Shown piece by piece: positions 53,129-61,860 of a DNA stretch of 64,000 bases. The DNA is taken from contig NZ_CP108046.1 of the NCBI RefSeq assembly GCF_041435115.1, positions 7,006,001 to 7,070,000 on the forward strand, in the 5' to 3' direction. Origin of the DNA: Streptomyces sp. NBC_00289. GTDB lineage: Bacteria > Actinomycetota > Actinomycetes > Streptomycetales > Streptomycetaceae. Under the pieces are notes generated by a model. That model worked only from the letters and a program-made list of their open reading frames with translations, made no database searches and was not told where the DNA came from. Each line of letters starts with the position of its first letter. Positions within the stretch are counted from its first letter, which is position 1. The position numbers and the translations under genes are program-made.

Positions 53129-56100
53129 GTGACCGAGGCAGGGCAGGGGGAGGGCGCCGAGGGGAACCGTGGGTCGCAGGGCCACGGGCCGGCACCCAGG
53201 TGGTCCCGGCGTCGACCCATGGAGGACGACGCCCCGGCCGAGGCCCCCACGGAGCCGGACGCACCGCCGCCGGCGGACGCGACCATGCAGCTCAACGTGG
53301 ACGCGCTGCGGGCGAATCCGGCGCTGCGGATGGAGTCCTCCGAGCCGGCCGACCCGCCCAAGAAGGCCGCCCGGCCTGGGGATGCCGGACTGTCGAGGGA
53401 AGCGGCCCGGGCGAGGGATGCCGGACTGTCGAGGGAAGCGGCCCGGGCGAGGGAAGCCGGACTGTCGAAGGAAGCTGCCCGGGCGAGGGAAGCCCGTCCG
53501 TCGAGGGAAGCAGCCCAGCCCAGGAAAGCCGCCCCGCCGAGGGAAGCCGACCCGTCGCCGCAGGCCGATCCGCCGCCGCCGGCGGACGCGACCATGCAGC
53601 TCAACGTCGATGCGCTGCGGGCGAATCCGGCGCTGCGGATGGAGTCCTCAGAGCCGGCCGACCCGCCGAAGAAGGCCGCCCGGCCAGGGGAAGCCGGTCC
53701 GTCGAGGGAAGGCGGTCTGTCGAGGGAAGCCGGTCCGTCGAGGGAAGGCGGCCTGTCGAGGGAAGCCGCCCAGCCCCGGAAAGCCGCCCAGCCCAGGCAA
53801 GCCGTCCCGCCGAGGGAAGCCCAGCCTCGGAAGGCAGCCCAGCCAAGGAAAGCCGTCCCGCCGAGGAAGGCTGCCCCGTCGCCGCAGGCCGACCCGCCGC
53901 CGGCCGCGGACGCGACCATGCAGCTCAACGTCGACGCACTGCGGGCGAACCCGGCGCTGCGGATGGAGTCCTCCGAGCCGGCCGACCCGCCGCGTAAGGC
54001 CGCCCGGCCCGGGGAAGCGGTCCCGCCGAGGAAGGCCGCCCCGCCCAGGAAAGCCGACCCGTCGCCGCAGGCCGACCCACCGCCGGCCGCGGACGCCACC
54101 ATGCAGCTCAAGGTCGATGCGCTGCGGGCACTCCATCCCGAACCCCCGCAACCCGGCGGCCGGCCCACCCGGCACAAGACGCCGGCGCCCTCCCTGCGCG
54201 CTCGCGTCACCGCGGCCGTCGGGCCGCGGCTGGACCCGCTGATCACCGGCCTGACGCCGCTCGTGCACCTCGCGGCGCCGTACGCCCGCAAGCTGCGGCC
54301 GCTGTACCCGCGGCCCGGCCGCGTCGGCTGGCGCCGCTGGCTGCCGTCCTGGCGGCAGTCGCTGGGGGCCGTTCTGACGTCCGTCGGGCTGAGCAGCCTG
54401 CTGCTGGTCGTCGCGTACGCCGCCACGGACATACCGGACAACCTGAACACGTATGCCACCCAGCAGGACAACGTCTTCTTCTGGTCCGACGGCACCCCGA
54501 TGGCCCGTACCGGCTGGGTGCAGCGACAGGCGATGCCGCTCAAGGACATACCGGAGGACGTCCGCTGGGCGGTACTGGCCGCGGAGAACGCGAGCTTCTA
54601 CTCGGACCCGGGCATATCCGTCAGCGGCATCGGCCGCGCCCTGTGGCGCACCGTGGGCGAGGGCGACACCCAGGGTGGTTCCACCATCACGCAGCAGTAC
54701 GTGAAGAACGTCTATCTGAACCAGAACCGGTCGGTGGGCCGCAAGTTCACCGAGGCGATGATCTCCCTCAAGCTCGACAACAAGTTGAGCAAGGACAAGA
54801 TCCTCGAGGGCTACCTCAACACCAGCTGGTTCGGCCGCGGTACCTATGGCATGCAGCGCGCCGCCCAGGCCTACTACGGCAAGGACGTGAGCGAGCTCAA
54901 CGTGAGCGAGGCCGCCTTCCTCGCCTCCCTGCTCAAGGGCGCGGGCCTCTACGACCCCGTCCTCAGCAAGGCCAACCACGACCGGGCCGTCGAGCGTTGG
55001 TCGTGGATCCTCGACCGCATGGTGGACCTCGGCAAGCTGTCGCCCACCGAACGCGCCAAGTACAGGACGTTCCCCGAGCCGCTCAAGCAGTCGCGGACCT
55101 ACGACACCGGCAAGCAGAGCGACTACCTGGTCGAACTCGCCACCCAGTACGCCAAGAAGACCGCGCACATCTCCGACAAGGACTTCGACCTGGGCGGCTA
55201 CCAGATCTACACCACCTTCGACCGCAAGCGGGAGGCCGAGCTCACCGACGCCGTGGCCAAGGCCCGCAAGGACGTCAGGAAGAGCGACCCGGACAGGGCC
55301 AAGAGCACTCACTACGGGGCCACCTCGGTCTCCGCCGACGGACGGATCCTCGCCGTCTACGGCGGCCCGGACCACCGTACGCAGGGCTACAACGAGTCCA
55401 ACGCGACCACCGTCTCGGCGGGCTCCGCCTTCCTGCCCTTCGTCTACGCCGCCGCCCTGGAACACGGGGTCACCAAGACCCGCGACGGGACCACCACACC
55501 GGTCACCCCGGAGTCGGTCTACAACGGTGACGACAACGTCCCGGTCACCACACCCGAGGGGCCGTACTGGGACCGCTCCGGCAAGGTGGTCGCCGCCCGC
55601 AACGACGGCAAGAAGTCGTGGGGCCGGATCAGTCTGCGCACGGCGCTGGCCCAGTCGGTGAACACGCCGTTCATGCAGCTCGGAATGGACACCGGCCTGG
55701 CCAACGTGCGCAAGACCGCCGAGGCGGCCGGCCTCCTGCCCTCCAGTTTCGGGCGGCAGGTGCCCGAACTGTCCATGGGCAGCGCCACCCCCAGCGCGCT
55801 GCGGATGGCGAGCGGTTACGCCACCTTCGCCGCCGGCGGCCGGCACACCGAGCCGTACTCGGTCAGCCGGATCACCCGCAACGGCTCCGGCATCGCACTG
55901 GTCCGGCCGAAGCCGACCAGGGCGGTGAGGGCCGAGACGGCCGGCTCGGTCACCGAGGGGCTCCGGGACGCCTTCCGTAGTGCCCACCCCGGCGACGCGC
56001 CCGCCGCCGCGGACGTGGCGGGCAAGACCGGCACCACGCAGGACGACACCGCCGCCTGGTACGTCGGCACGAACAAATCCGTGTCGACCGCCGTCGTCGT

Positions 56101-56254
56101 CTACCGGATCAATCTGAGCAAGAGCCTGCAACCCCTGCCGCTGAAGGGCGTGGCCGGAACACCGGCCCTCCCGGCCGGCCCGTCCGGAGGGGAGGAAACC
56201 TCGCCTGACGTCCCCTACGGAATCTGGTCGAGCGCCATGAGCCCACTTGGCTGA
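53129..56254 (+). CDS. Class A penicillin-binding protein with repeat-built cytoplasmic tail and SxxL transpeptidase motif
   Basis: A 1041-aa bifunctional-type cell-wall synthase. Residues 1-407 are cytoplasmic and repetitive: four DATMQLxVDALR modules start at residues 50, 153, 261 and 322, separated by 12-residue SREAARAR-type repeats. A membrane helix spans ~412-434. The GT51 glycosyltransferase follows, with Glu486 in AAENASFY, GGSTITQQYVKN and LNTSWFGRGTYGMQRAAQAYYGK. The transpeptidase domain has Ser766 in GSAFLPF, where the SxxK lysine is Leu769, S843-V-N, and K966-T-G. The GT half looks active; the TP half probably is not. GTG 53129 has GGAGGGAG upstream. Confidence 0.92.
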   Translation: MTEAGQGEGAEGNRGSQGHGPAPRWSRRRPMEDDAPAEAPTEPDAPPPADATMQLNVDALRANPALRMESSEPADPPKKAARPGDAGLSREAARARDAGLSREAARAREAGLSKEAARAREARPSREAAQPRKAAPPREADPSPQADPPPPADATMQLNVDALRANPALRMESSEPADPPKKAARPGEAGPSREGGLSREAGPSREGGLSREAAQPRKAAQPRQAVPPREAQPRKAAQPRKAVPPRKAAPSPQADPPPAADATMQLNVDALRANPALRMESSEPADPPRKAARPGEAVPPRKAAPPRKADPSPQADPPPAADATMQLKVDALRALHPEPPQPGGRPTRHKTPAPSLRARVTAAVGPRLDPLITGLTPLVHLAAPYARKLRPLYPRPGRVGWRRWLPSWRQSLGAVLTSVGLSSLLLVVAYAATDIPDNLNTYATQQDNVFFWSDGTPMARTGWVQRQAMPLKDIPEDVRWAVLAAENASFYSDPGISVSGIGRALWRTVGEGDTQGGSTITQQYVKNVYLNQNRSVGRKFTEAMISLKLDNKLSKDKILEGYLNTSWFGRGTYGMQRAAQAYYGKDVSELNVSEAAFLASLLKGAGLYDPVLSKANHDRAVERWSWILDRMVDLGKLSPTERAKYRTFPEPLKQSRTYDTGKQSDYLVELATQYAKKTAHISDKDFDLGGYQIYTTFDRKREAELTDAVAKARKDVRKSDPDRAKSTHYGATSVSADGRILAVYGGPDHRTQGYNESNATTVSAGSAFLPFVYAAALEHGVTKTRDGTTTPVTPESVYNGDDNVPVTTPEGPYWDRSGKVVAARNDGKKSWGRISLRTALAQSVNTPFMQLGMDTGLANVRKTAEAAGLLPSSFGRQVPELSMGSATPSALRMASGYATFAAGGRHTEPYSVSRITRNGSGIALVRPKPTRAVRAETAGSVTEGLRDAFRSAHPGDAPAAADVAGKTGTTQDDTAAWYVGTNKSVSTAVVVYRINLSKSLQPLPLKGVAGTPALPAGPSGGEETSPDVPYGIWSSAMSPLG
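53270..54130. repeat. In-frame repeats inside the PBP gene
   Basis: Four copies of a ~90-bp module encoding DATMQLNVDALRANPALRM begin at 53276, 53585, 53909 and 54092, the fourth truncated. Copies 1-3 are nearly identical at nucleotide level over ~100 bp. Shorter 36-bp degenerate units lie between copies 1 and 2. Recombination between copies could change tail length. Confidence 0.9.
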
Positions 56255-56296
56255 CCGACCGCCAGCGCACCCGCACCCTCGCAGAATGAGCCGCAC

Positions 56297-57583
56297 ATGA
56301 AGCCTCGTACGAAGGCGCCATCCGGCCGGCGCCGGAGAGCCCGCGCACCCCGCCGCACCCCCCGGCCGGGGTTCATAACCCTGGCCGCTCTCCTCGTCGT
56401 GGCCTCCCTGGTCGCGGGCTACCTGGCGCTGAACCGCTCGGACAGCACCACGCCCACCGCGTCCTCCGGGGGCAAGGGCGCCTCGGACAAGGCGAGCAAA
56501 GAGCCCGTGTGGGACGGCAGAACGAAGGTGCTGGGGGACGGCTCCACGTCGTACACCGGCCCGCAGAGCGGCGAGCTGAAGGCCGTACCGCTCAAGCCGG
56601 GTGAGAAGCCTCCCCAGTTCGTCGTGTTCTCCTGGGACGGCGCGCTGCAGGGCGACGACGAACTCTTCTCGCACTACCGGGAGCTGGCGAAGGAGTACAA
56701 CGCCCACATGACCTTCTTCCTCACCGGCATCTACCTGCTGCCGAAGAGCAAGAGGGACCTCTACTCCCCACCGATGCACTCCAAGGGCTCCTCGGCGATC
56801 AGCTTCCCGACCGACGAGCACATCCGCACCACGCTGGAGCAGCTCGGCGAGGCGTGGAAGGAGGGCAACGAGATCGGCACCCACTTCAACGGCCACTTCT
56901 GCGGCGCCAAGGGCGGCGGCGACTGGAGCGTCCAGGAGTGGAAGAGCGAGATCGACCAGTTCTACTCCTTCGTGGAGAACTGGAAGACCAACACCGGCTA
57001 CAAGGACATCGACCCGCTGCCCTTCGACTTCAAGAAGGAGGTCACCGGCGGCCGCGCGCCCTGCCTGGAGGGCCAGGCGAACCTGCTGAAGGCCGCCAAG
57101 AGCTACGGCTGGCGCTACGACGCCAGTTCCACCGGTGACTTCCAGATATGGCCCAAGAAGAAGAACGGCCTGTGGGACTTCCCGCTCCAGCTGCTCCCCT
57201 ACGACGGCGGCAAGTACCAGGGCCTGTCCATGGACTTCAACTTCCTCTACAACCAGTCCGAGGGCGAGACCCAGGGCGACGCGGTCAAGTTCCCGCAGTG
57301 GGAACAGGAGACCGTCGACTCCTACATGGCCGGCTTCAACCGCGTCTACTACGGCAGCCGGGCCCCGCTGTTCATCGGAAACCACTTCGAGGACTGGAAC
57401 GGCGGCATCTACATGAAGTCCATCGACCAGGTCATCAAGAGCGTGTGCTCCAAGAAGGGCGTCAAGTGCGTGTCCTTCAGGGAACTGGCCGACTGGATGG
57501 ACGTACAGAAACCGGAGACCCTGGAACGGCTGCGCAGCCTCGACCCGGCGCAGTCTCCCGCCTGGTCGACGGTCGTGGAGTAA
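56297..57583 (+). CDS. NodB-like polysaccharide deacetylase, membrane-anchored
   Basis: A 428-aa protein. A basic N-terminus (RRRRARAPRRTPRPG) precedes a single membrane helix, FITLAALLVVASLVAGYLAL. The catalytic domain begins near residue 100. The metal Asp (Asp114 in FSWDGAL) and the H-x3-H pair (His196, His200 in GTHFNGHF) match NodB motifs 1 and 2, though motif 1 shows one Asp instead of the usual pair. LFIGNHFEDWNGGIYM contributes the C-terminal His. Likely substrates are acetylated glycans such as peptidoglycan or teichoic material. It follows the PBP gene by 42 bp and is probably cotranscribed. Confidence 0.8.
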   Translation: MKPRTKAPSGRRRRARAPRRTPRPGFITLAALLVVASLVAGYLALNRSDSTTPTASSGGKGASDKASKEPVWDGRTKVLGDGSTSYTGPQSGELKAVPLKPGEKPPQFVVFSWDGALQGDDELFSHYRELAKEYNAHMTFFLTGIYLLPKSKRDLYSPPMHSKGSSAISFPTDEHIRTTLEQLGEAWKEGNEIGTHFNGHFCGAKGGGDWSVQEWKSEIDQFYSFVENWKTNTGYKDIDPLPFDFKKEVTGGRAPCLEGQANLLKAAKSYGWRYDASSTGDFQIWPKKKNGLWDFPLQLLPYDGGKYQGLSMDFNFLYNQSEGETQGDAVKFPQWEQETVDSYMAGFNRVYYGSRAPLFIGNHFEDWNGGIYMKSIDQVIKSVCSKKGVKCVSFRELADWMDVQKPETLERLRSLDPAQSPAWSTVVE

Positions 57584-57681
57584 CCAAACCTCAACCGTTA
57601 ACCCTCTTCACAACGTGCGCACAGAGCATGCGAAGATGCGCTTCCCGGCGTCCCCAGTGCCGGTGAAGAGGGGAATCTTCA

Positions 57682-58851
57682 GTGAAGTCAAGGAAATTGA
57701 GCCGTACGCGGCGTCGCGCGACCATACTCGGGGCGGCCGCTGCCTCCGTCGTCGCCGGAGTGGCGCTGCTGCCCAACTGGAGCGCCGGTGCGGCCGTCGT
57801 CGACGACCCCACGGTCGACGCGCAGACCAAGGCCACCTTCCAGCGGCTGGCCGACGCGGTCTTCACCGACCGCACGGACGCCCTGGTCGAGGGCAACCAG
57901 GGGGGCCGCGGCAAGCAGCTGACGGACGGCTTCTCCGGTGACGTCAAGGTGTCCTCGGGCACCGCCCGGACCGAGGACGCGGCCCTGTCCACGCTGGGCC
58001 GGCGCAAGGACACCCTGGCCAAGGCCGGCGAGAAGTACAGCAAGGCCACCACCACCGTCACCCTGAACGCCACGCGCGTGACGGGCCGTACGGCCAAGGC
58101 CGCGGTCACCGAGACCACGACCCTGACCTACGCGCAGGCCCGCGGCGGCGCGCCGAAGTCCACCGGCTTCCAGGCCCAGCACGAGCTGACCTTCAAGGCC
58201 GACGAGCGGGGCACCTGGCAGCTCACCGACGTCGAGGACACCGACCAGGGTGGTCTCGCGGTGAACACGCTCTCCAAGCCGGTGTCCGTCAAGGCGACCA
58301 CGGCGGACGACACCATGCCGAACGCCCCGCGCGCGGCGACCACCCGGAACCCGGTCGCGGTTCCGAAGGCCGGTACCGCCTACGACTACAAGGCGATGGC
58401 GACCTACGCCGAGAAGTACTGGAACGTCTACAACACGGCCTACCCGAACTACAACGGCCACGCGGACGGCGGCGACTGCACCAACTTCGTCAGCCAGTCC
58501 CTGAAGGCGGGCGGCTGGAAGCACGTCCCCGGCTACGTGTACGACTACACCAAGTGGTTCGGCAACGCCGACATCCAGTCGGACTCGTTCGTCGGCGTCA
58601 ACGAGTGGTCCTGGTTCGCCCAGAACTCCAAGCGGACCACCAGCCTCGCCAACGTCTTCCAGCTCGAGGTCGGCGACGTCCTCCAGATGGACTTCGACAA
58701 GGACGGGTCCAAGGACCACACGATGATCGTCACGTACAAGAGCGGCGGCGTGCCCTACGTGACCTACCACTCCAACAACACCTACCGCAGGTCGGTGGCG
58801 AGCCTCGTCGCCTCCTACCCGAACGCGGCGTTCTACGCGTACCGCACCTGA
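57682..58851 (+). CDS. Secreted amidase-domain (Amidase_6) protein
   Basis: A 389-aa exported protein with a Tat/Sec-type N-terminus (RRRATILGAAAASVVAGVALL ... SAGA). Residues ~45-210 form a beta-rich region of unknown role. The C-terminal ~155 residues are a putative NlpC/P60-like amidase: Cys266 in GGDCTNFVSQSLKAGGW and His346 in KDHTMIVTYK. YNTAYPNYNGHADGGDC and YHSNNTYRR are family-typical. It may hydrolyse cell-wall peptide or amide bonds. GTG 57682 follows GAGGGG. It is near the PBP and deacetylase genes on the same strand, suggesting envelope remodelling. Confidence 0.88.
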   Translation: MKSRKLSRTRRRATILGAAAASVVAGVALLPNWSAGAAVVDDPTVDAQTKATFQRLADAVFTDRTDALVEGNQGGRGKQLTDGFSGDVKVSSGTARTEDAALSTLGRRKDTLAKAGEKYSKATTTVTLNATRVTGRTAKAAVTETTTLTYAQARGGAPKSTGFQAQHELTFKADERGTWQLTDVEDTDQGGLAVNTLSKPVSVKATTADDTMPNAPRAATTRNPVAVPKAGTAYDYKAMATYAEKYWNVYNTAYPNYNGHADGGDCTNFVSQSLKAGGWKHVPGYVYDYTKWFGNADIQSDSFVGVNEWSWFAQNSKRTTSLANVFQLEVGDVLQMDFDKDGSKDHTMIVTYKSGGVPYVTYHSNNTYRRSVASLVASYPNAAFYAYRT

Positions 58852-58868
58852 CCGGTGCTTTCCGGGGC

Positions 58869-58895
58869 GGGAGCCGGACTCAGTGGCCGGCTCCC
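58869..58895. terminator. Hairpin after the amidase gene
   Basis: GGGAGCCGG / CCGGCTCCC, a 9-bp stem with a 9-nt loop. It overlaps the last codons of the convergent coiled-coil gene. Confidence 0.6.
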
Positions 58896-60265
58896 CGCTC
58901 CTCCCGGATCTGCGAGACCACCCGCGTCACGGACTGCCGTACGGTCTCCGTCTCCGTCAGGAAGTGCCAGTAGTCCGGGTGGCGGCCCTCCAGCGTGCCG
59001 ATCGCCCGGTCCAGCCGGGCGACCGCGTCGTCCAGCGGGCGCGCGTGCCGCGGGTCGGGCGTGTTGCGGCCGGCCATGGCCAGCCGCTGCGCGTCCCGGA
59101 TCGCGAACCGCGTCCGCTCGATCTCCTGCTGCGGGTCCTTCTGCACGGCGTTCAGCCGCCGCAGCCGGTCCCCGGCCGCGGACACCGACTCGTCGGTGGT
59201 GTTCAGCAGTGCCCGCACCGTCGACAGCAGTGCGGTGGCGTCCGGCCAGCGCTGCGCGTCCCGCGCGGCCTGCGCCTCCTTCAGCTTCAGCTCCGCCTGC
59301 CGGACGTTGTCCCCGGCCAGCTCGGGCACATGCTGCAGGTCCTGCCAGCACTCCGCCGTGAACCGCCGCCGCAGCTCGCTCAGCACCGGCTCCACCTGTC
59401 CCGCGCGTGTGGTCAGCGCCTGGGCGCGGGTCCGCAGCGAGACGAGCCGGTGGTCGGTCTCCGCGGCCCGCTCCGGCAGCCGCTCGGCCTCCACGCGCAC
59501 CGCCTCGGCCTCCCGGGCCACCCGCTCGGCCCGCTCCAGCGTCCCCGGCACGCCGTGCTGCCCGGCGCCCTGGTTCAGCTTGGTCAGCTCGGGGGCGAGG
59601 GCGGCCAGCCGGGCGGCCAGGTCGTCCGCGGTCAGTCCCGAGGCGCGGACCGCGTCCAGGGCGTTCGAGGCGGCCAGCAGTCCCTGCCGGGCCCGCTCCA
59701 CCGCGGGCGCCAGCCGGGCGAGCTGCGTCTCCGCCTTACCGAGCAGCGGCCCGAGCCCGTCGGTGAAGCGGTCCAGCTCCTGCTTGACGCGGCCGAGCTC
59801 GTCCTTCGCGGCGGTCAGCCGGGTGCGCGCCTGGGAGGCGGCGTGCGCCTCCAGGTCGTCGCGGTCGAGGTCGTGCGCGTCCACCGCGTCGATGTACTGG
59901 CTGCTGGCCTCGTCGACCCGCCTGCCGATCGCCTCGAAGTCGGCGACCGCGCGTCGGGCGGCGGGCGAGTCGTCGACGGCGGTGATCGTCTCGATGGAGA
60001 TCCGCAGATCGCGCTGGGCGGTGTCCAGCTCGTAGAACGCGGCCGCGGCGGCGTCCTTCGCGGCCTGCGCCTCGGCCCGCTGGCTCTCGGCCCGGCCGCC
60101 GAACCAGCGCCGGGTGCCGCCGCCGGCGAACGCGGCGGGCAGCGTGAGGGCCAGCGCGACGGGCAGGGCGATCAGGGCGAGGGCGTCGCCCAGCGCCCGA
60201 CGTGCGGCACGGTGGTGTGCGCGCGGCACCGACGGCGAGTACGGCTGCGAAGGTGTCGCCGTCAC
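58880..60265 (-). CDS. Coiled-coil membrane-anchored protein of unknown function
   Basis: A 461-aa protein. After a ~20-residue cytoplasmic start comes one membrane helix, ALGDALALIALPVALALTLPAAFAGG, then ~400 residues of nearly continuous Ala/Glu/Arg/Leu-rich coiled coil (AESQRAEAQAAKDAAAAAFYELDTA, RLAPAVERARQGLLAASNALDAVRAS and similar). No catalytic motif is seen. Such proteins can act as membrane-tethered scaffolds. GTG 60265 is close to a GGAGAGGG site. It is convergent with the amidase and lies 80 bp downstream of the DUF4097 lipoprotein gene on the same strand. Confidence 0.7.
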   Translation of the reverse strand: MTATPSQPYSPSVPRAHHRAARRALGDALALIALPVALALTLPAAFAGGGTRRWFGGRAESQRAEAQAAKDAAAAAFYELDTAQRDLRISIETITAVDDSPAARRAVADFEAIGRRVDEASSQYIDAVDAHDLDRDDLEAHAASQARTRLTAAKDELGRVKQELDRFTDGLGPLLGKAETQLARLAPAVERARQGLLAASNALDAVRASGLTADDLAARLAALAPELTKLNQGAGQHGVPGTLERAERVAREAEAVRVEAERLPERAAETDHRLVSLRTRAQALTTRAGQVEPVLSELRRRFTAECWQDLQHVPELAGDNVRQAELKLKEAQAARDAQRWPDATALLSTVRALLNTTDESVSAAGDRLRRLNAVQKDPQQEIERTRFAIRDAQRLAMAGRNTPDPRHARPLDDAVARLDRAIGTLEGRHPDYWHFLTETETVRQSVTRVVSQIREERGAGH

Positions 60266-60345
60266 ATCCCTCTCCCGTGCTTCGTTCGTCCTGGCCGGTG
60301 CCTGGTGTCATTCTCCCACCGGTTAAGGACGAACACACGGGGCTG

Positions 60346-61116
60346 TTAGTTCGCGGTCCGCACCGTGACTTTGCCGTCGCCGGTACGGGCGGACACGACG
60401 TGCGAACTGGAGTCGTCCCGGGGCACGGACACATCCACCCCTCCGTCACCGGTCTCGGTGCTGACCCGGTACGTGGACCGGGGCAGCGCGATGGTGACCG
60501 AGCCGTCCCCGCTGTGCGACTCCACCAGGTCCGGTACGGCGCCGAGTTCGAGGTGCACCGAGCCGTCCCCGGTGACGGTGCTGACCCGCCGCGAGGAGAC
60601 GTCGGCCCGCACGGACCCGTCGCCGGTGCGCAGTTCCAGCGGCCCGGTGGAGTCGGTGACCTGCACGGACCCGTCCCCGGTACGGATGCTCAGCGCATCC
60701 TCGAACCCGCGGGCCCGCACGCTCCCGTCCCCGTCCTCGACCTTCACGGCGACCCCGGCCGGCACCTCGATCCGGTGCCTGGCCGAGCAGTCGGCGACCA
60801 CGCCGGTGCACTTCAGGCGCAGCACGAGCCGGTCGTCCTTCATGGACCAGGTCACCCTGGGCTCCTTGCCGAGAGCGACGCTGCCCTGCCACCACCGGGT
60901 GACCGCCACCGTCCCCGCCGTGTTCGAGTCGGCGGCGACGATCTCCAGCGCCGAGTCGTCGGAGTCGACGGTGAGGGTCCTGCCGTGCAGGGGGAAGGCC
61001 CTGTGGTCGGGGTGCTTGTCGTCTCCCGCGGAGGCGCCGCAGGCGGTGGCGCCGGCGAGGAGCACCCCGACGGCCCCGGCGACGGCGGCGACGCGAACAG
61101 GAACGGTACGGGCCAT
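60346..61116 (-). CDS. DUF4097-type beta-helix lipoprotein
   Basis: A 256-aa extracytoplasmic lipoprotein. Signal peptide VAGAVGVLLAGATAC has Cys26 in the lipobox. The mature part is built from repeating strands with the phrase (T/S)GDGSV/GDGGV in DGDGSVRARG, RTGDGSVQVTD, RTGDGSVRADV, VTGDGSVHLEL, HSGDGSVTIAL and ETGDGGVDVSV, the hallmark of the DUF4097 adhesin-like beta-solenoid. Function is unknown; it is possibly an envelope-stress sensor or binding scaffold. ATG 61116 begins the signal peptide; the open frame upstream is spurious. Confidence 0.9.
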   Translation of the reverse strand: MARTVPVRVAAVAGAVGVLLAGATACGASAGDDKHPDHRAFPLHGRTLTVDSDDSALEIVAADSNTAGTVAVTRWWQGSVALGKEPRVTWSMKDDRLVLRLKCTGVVADCSARHRIEVPAGVAVKVEDGDGSVRARGFEDALSIRTGDGSVQVTDSTGPLELRTGDGSVRADVSSRRVSTVTGDGSVHLELGAVPDLVESHSGDGSVTIALPRSTYRVSTETGDGGVDVSVPRDDSSSHVVSARTGDGKVTVRTAN

Positions 61117-61340
61117 GAGGATCCCCCTGAGATCGGCGCGCCTCCGGTCTCCCCTTGAGCCGGACCGCGAAGCCTCTACGACCGTACGGATCCGGGGCCC
61201 GGCGAAGGATCCGGCGGCCTCCCGGATCCGGGGTGGGGAAAACCCCCGCACGCGGGCGCCGCCGCCCGGCCGCGCAGGTCGGACCGCGATACGGGTTTGC
61301 GGGACCGGGGGCCGGGCAATGTAGGCTGTCGACTCGTCTC

Positions 61341-61412
<72 letters not shown>

Positions 61413-61420
61413 CACGGGAG

Positions 61421-61450
61421 AAGACCCCGGCCGATCACGGCCGGGGTCTT
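61421..61450. terminator. Terminator after tRNA-Val
   Basis: AAGACCCCGGCCG-ATCA-CGGCCGGGGTCTT, a 13-bp perfect stem, 8 bp past the tRNA and 6 bp before the convergent hypothetical gene stop. Confidence 0.9.
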
Positions 61451-61456
61451 CCGCGT

Positions 61457-61783
61457 TCACGTGCCCTGTGCGTGCTTCAGCTCGGTGCGGGCGTCGACCC
61501 GCTCGGCCGTCGCGACTTCCGCCCAGAAGCGGTGGCAGCTCACGAAGACCGCGAGTTCGTGCTCGCGCTGCCGCAGCTTCTCCACCTCGGCCTGCTCGTC
61601 GGCCGTCCAGCCGGGGGAGGCGGGGCGTTCCACCTTGCGCCAGCCGTTGTCGTCACTGAAGCCGTCCAGGGCCTCGACCGACCAGGGAAGCCGCTTCAGC
61701 AGGGCCGACAGCTCGGCCCGGACCTGATGCAGCTCCTCCTGACCGGCGAGGAGGTCACTCGGAAAGTCATAGGTCGTAGCCAC
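61457..61783 (-). CDS. Small hypothetical helical protein
   Basis: A 108-aa, mostly helical, acidic protein with no signal or membrane segment. It starts MATTYDFPSDLLAGQEELHQVRAELSALLKRLPW, and the middle reads GWTADEQAEVEKLRQREHELAVFVSCHRFWAEV. A short coiled coil is likely in the second half. No domain is recognised. A clear ATG lies at 61783 and the gene ends beside the tRNA terminator. The composition is typical of a conserved Streptomyces hypothetical. Function unknown. Confidence 0.75.
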   Translation of the reverse strand: MATTYDFPSDLLAGQEELHQVRAELSALLKRLPWSVEALDGFSDDNGWRKVERPASPGWTADEQAEVEKLRQREHELAVFVSCHRFWAEVATAERVDARTELKHAQGT

Positions 61784-61860
61784 GCGGCAATGGTACGCCT
61801 GTTCGATTTTGGGTGGCGAGTTCCTTCCCGTGGTTCATGCGAACGGGTGTACCTCTCGGC

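Noticed and set aside
53648..57385. 1245-codon open frame antisense to the PBP and deacetylase genes
   Set aside because: It spans two well-supported genes on the other strand, contains no domain and is explained by codon bias.
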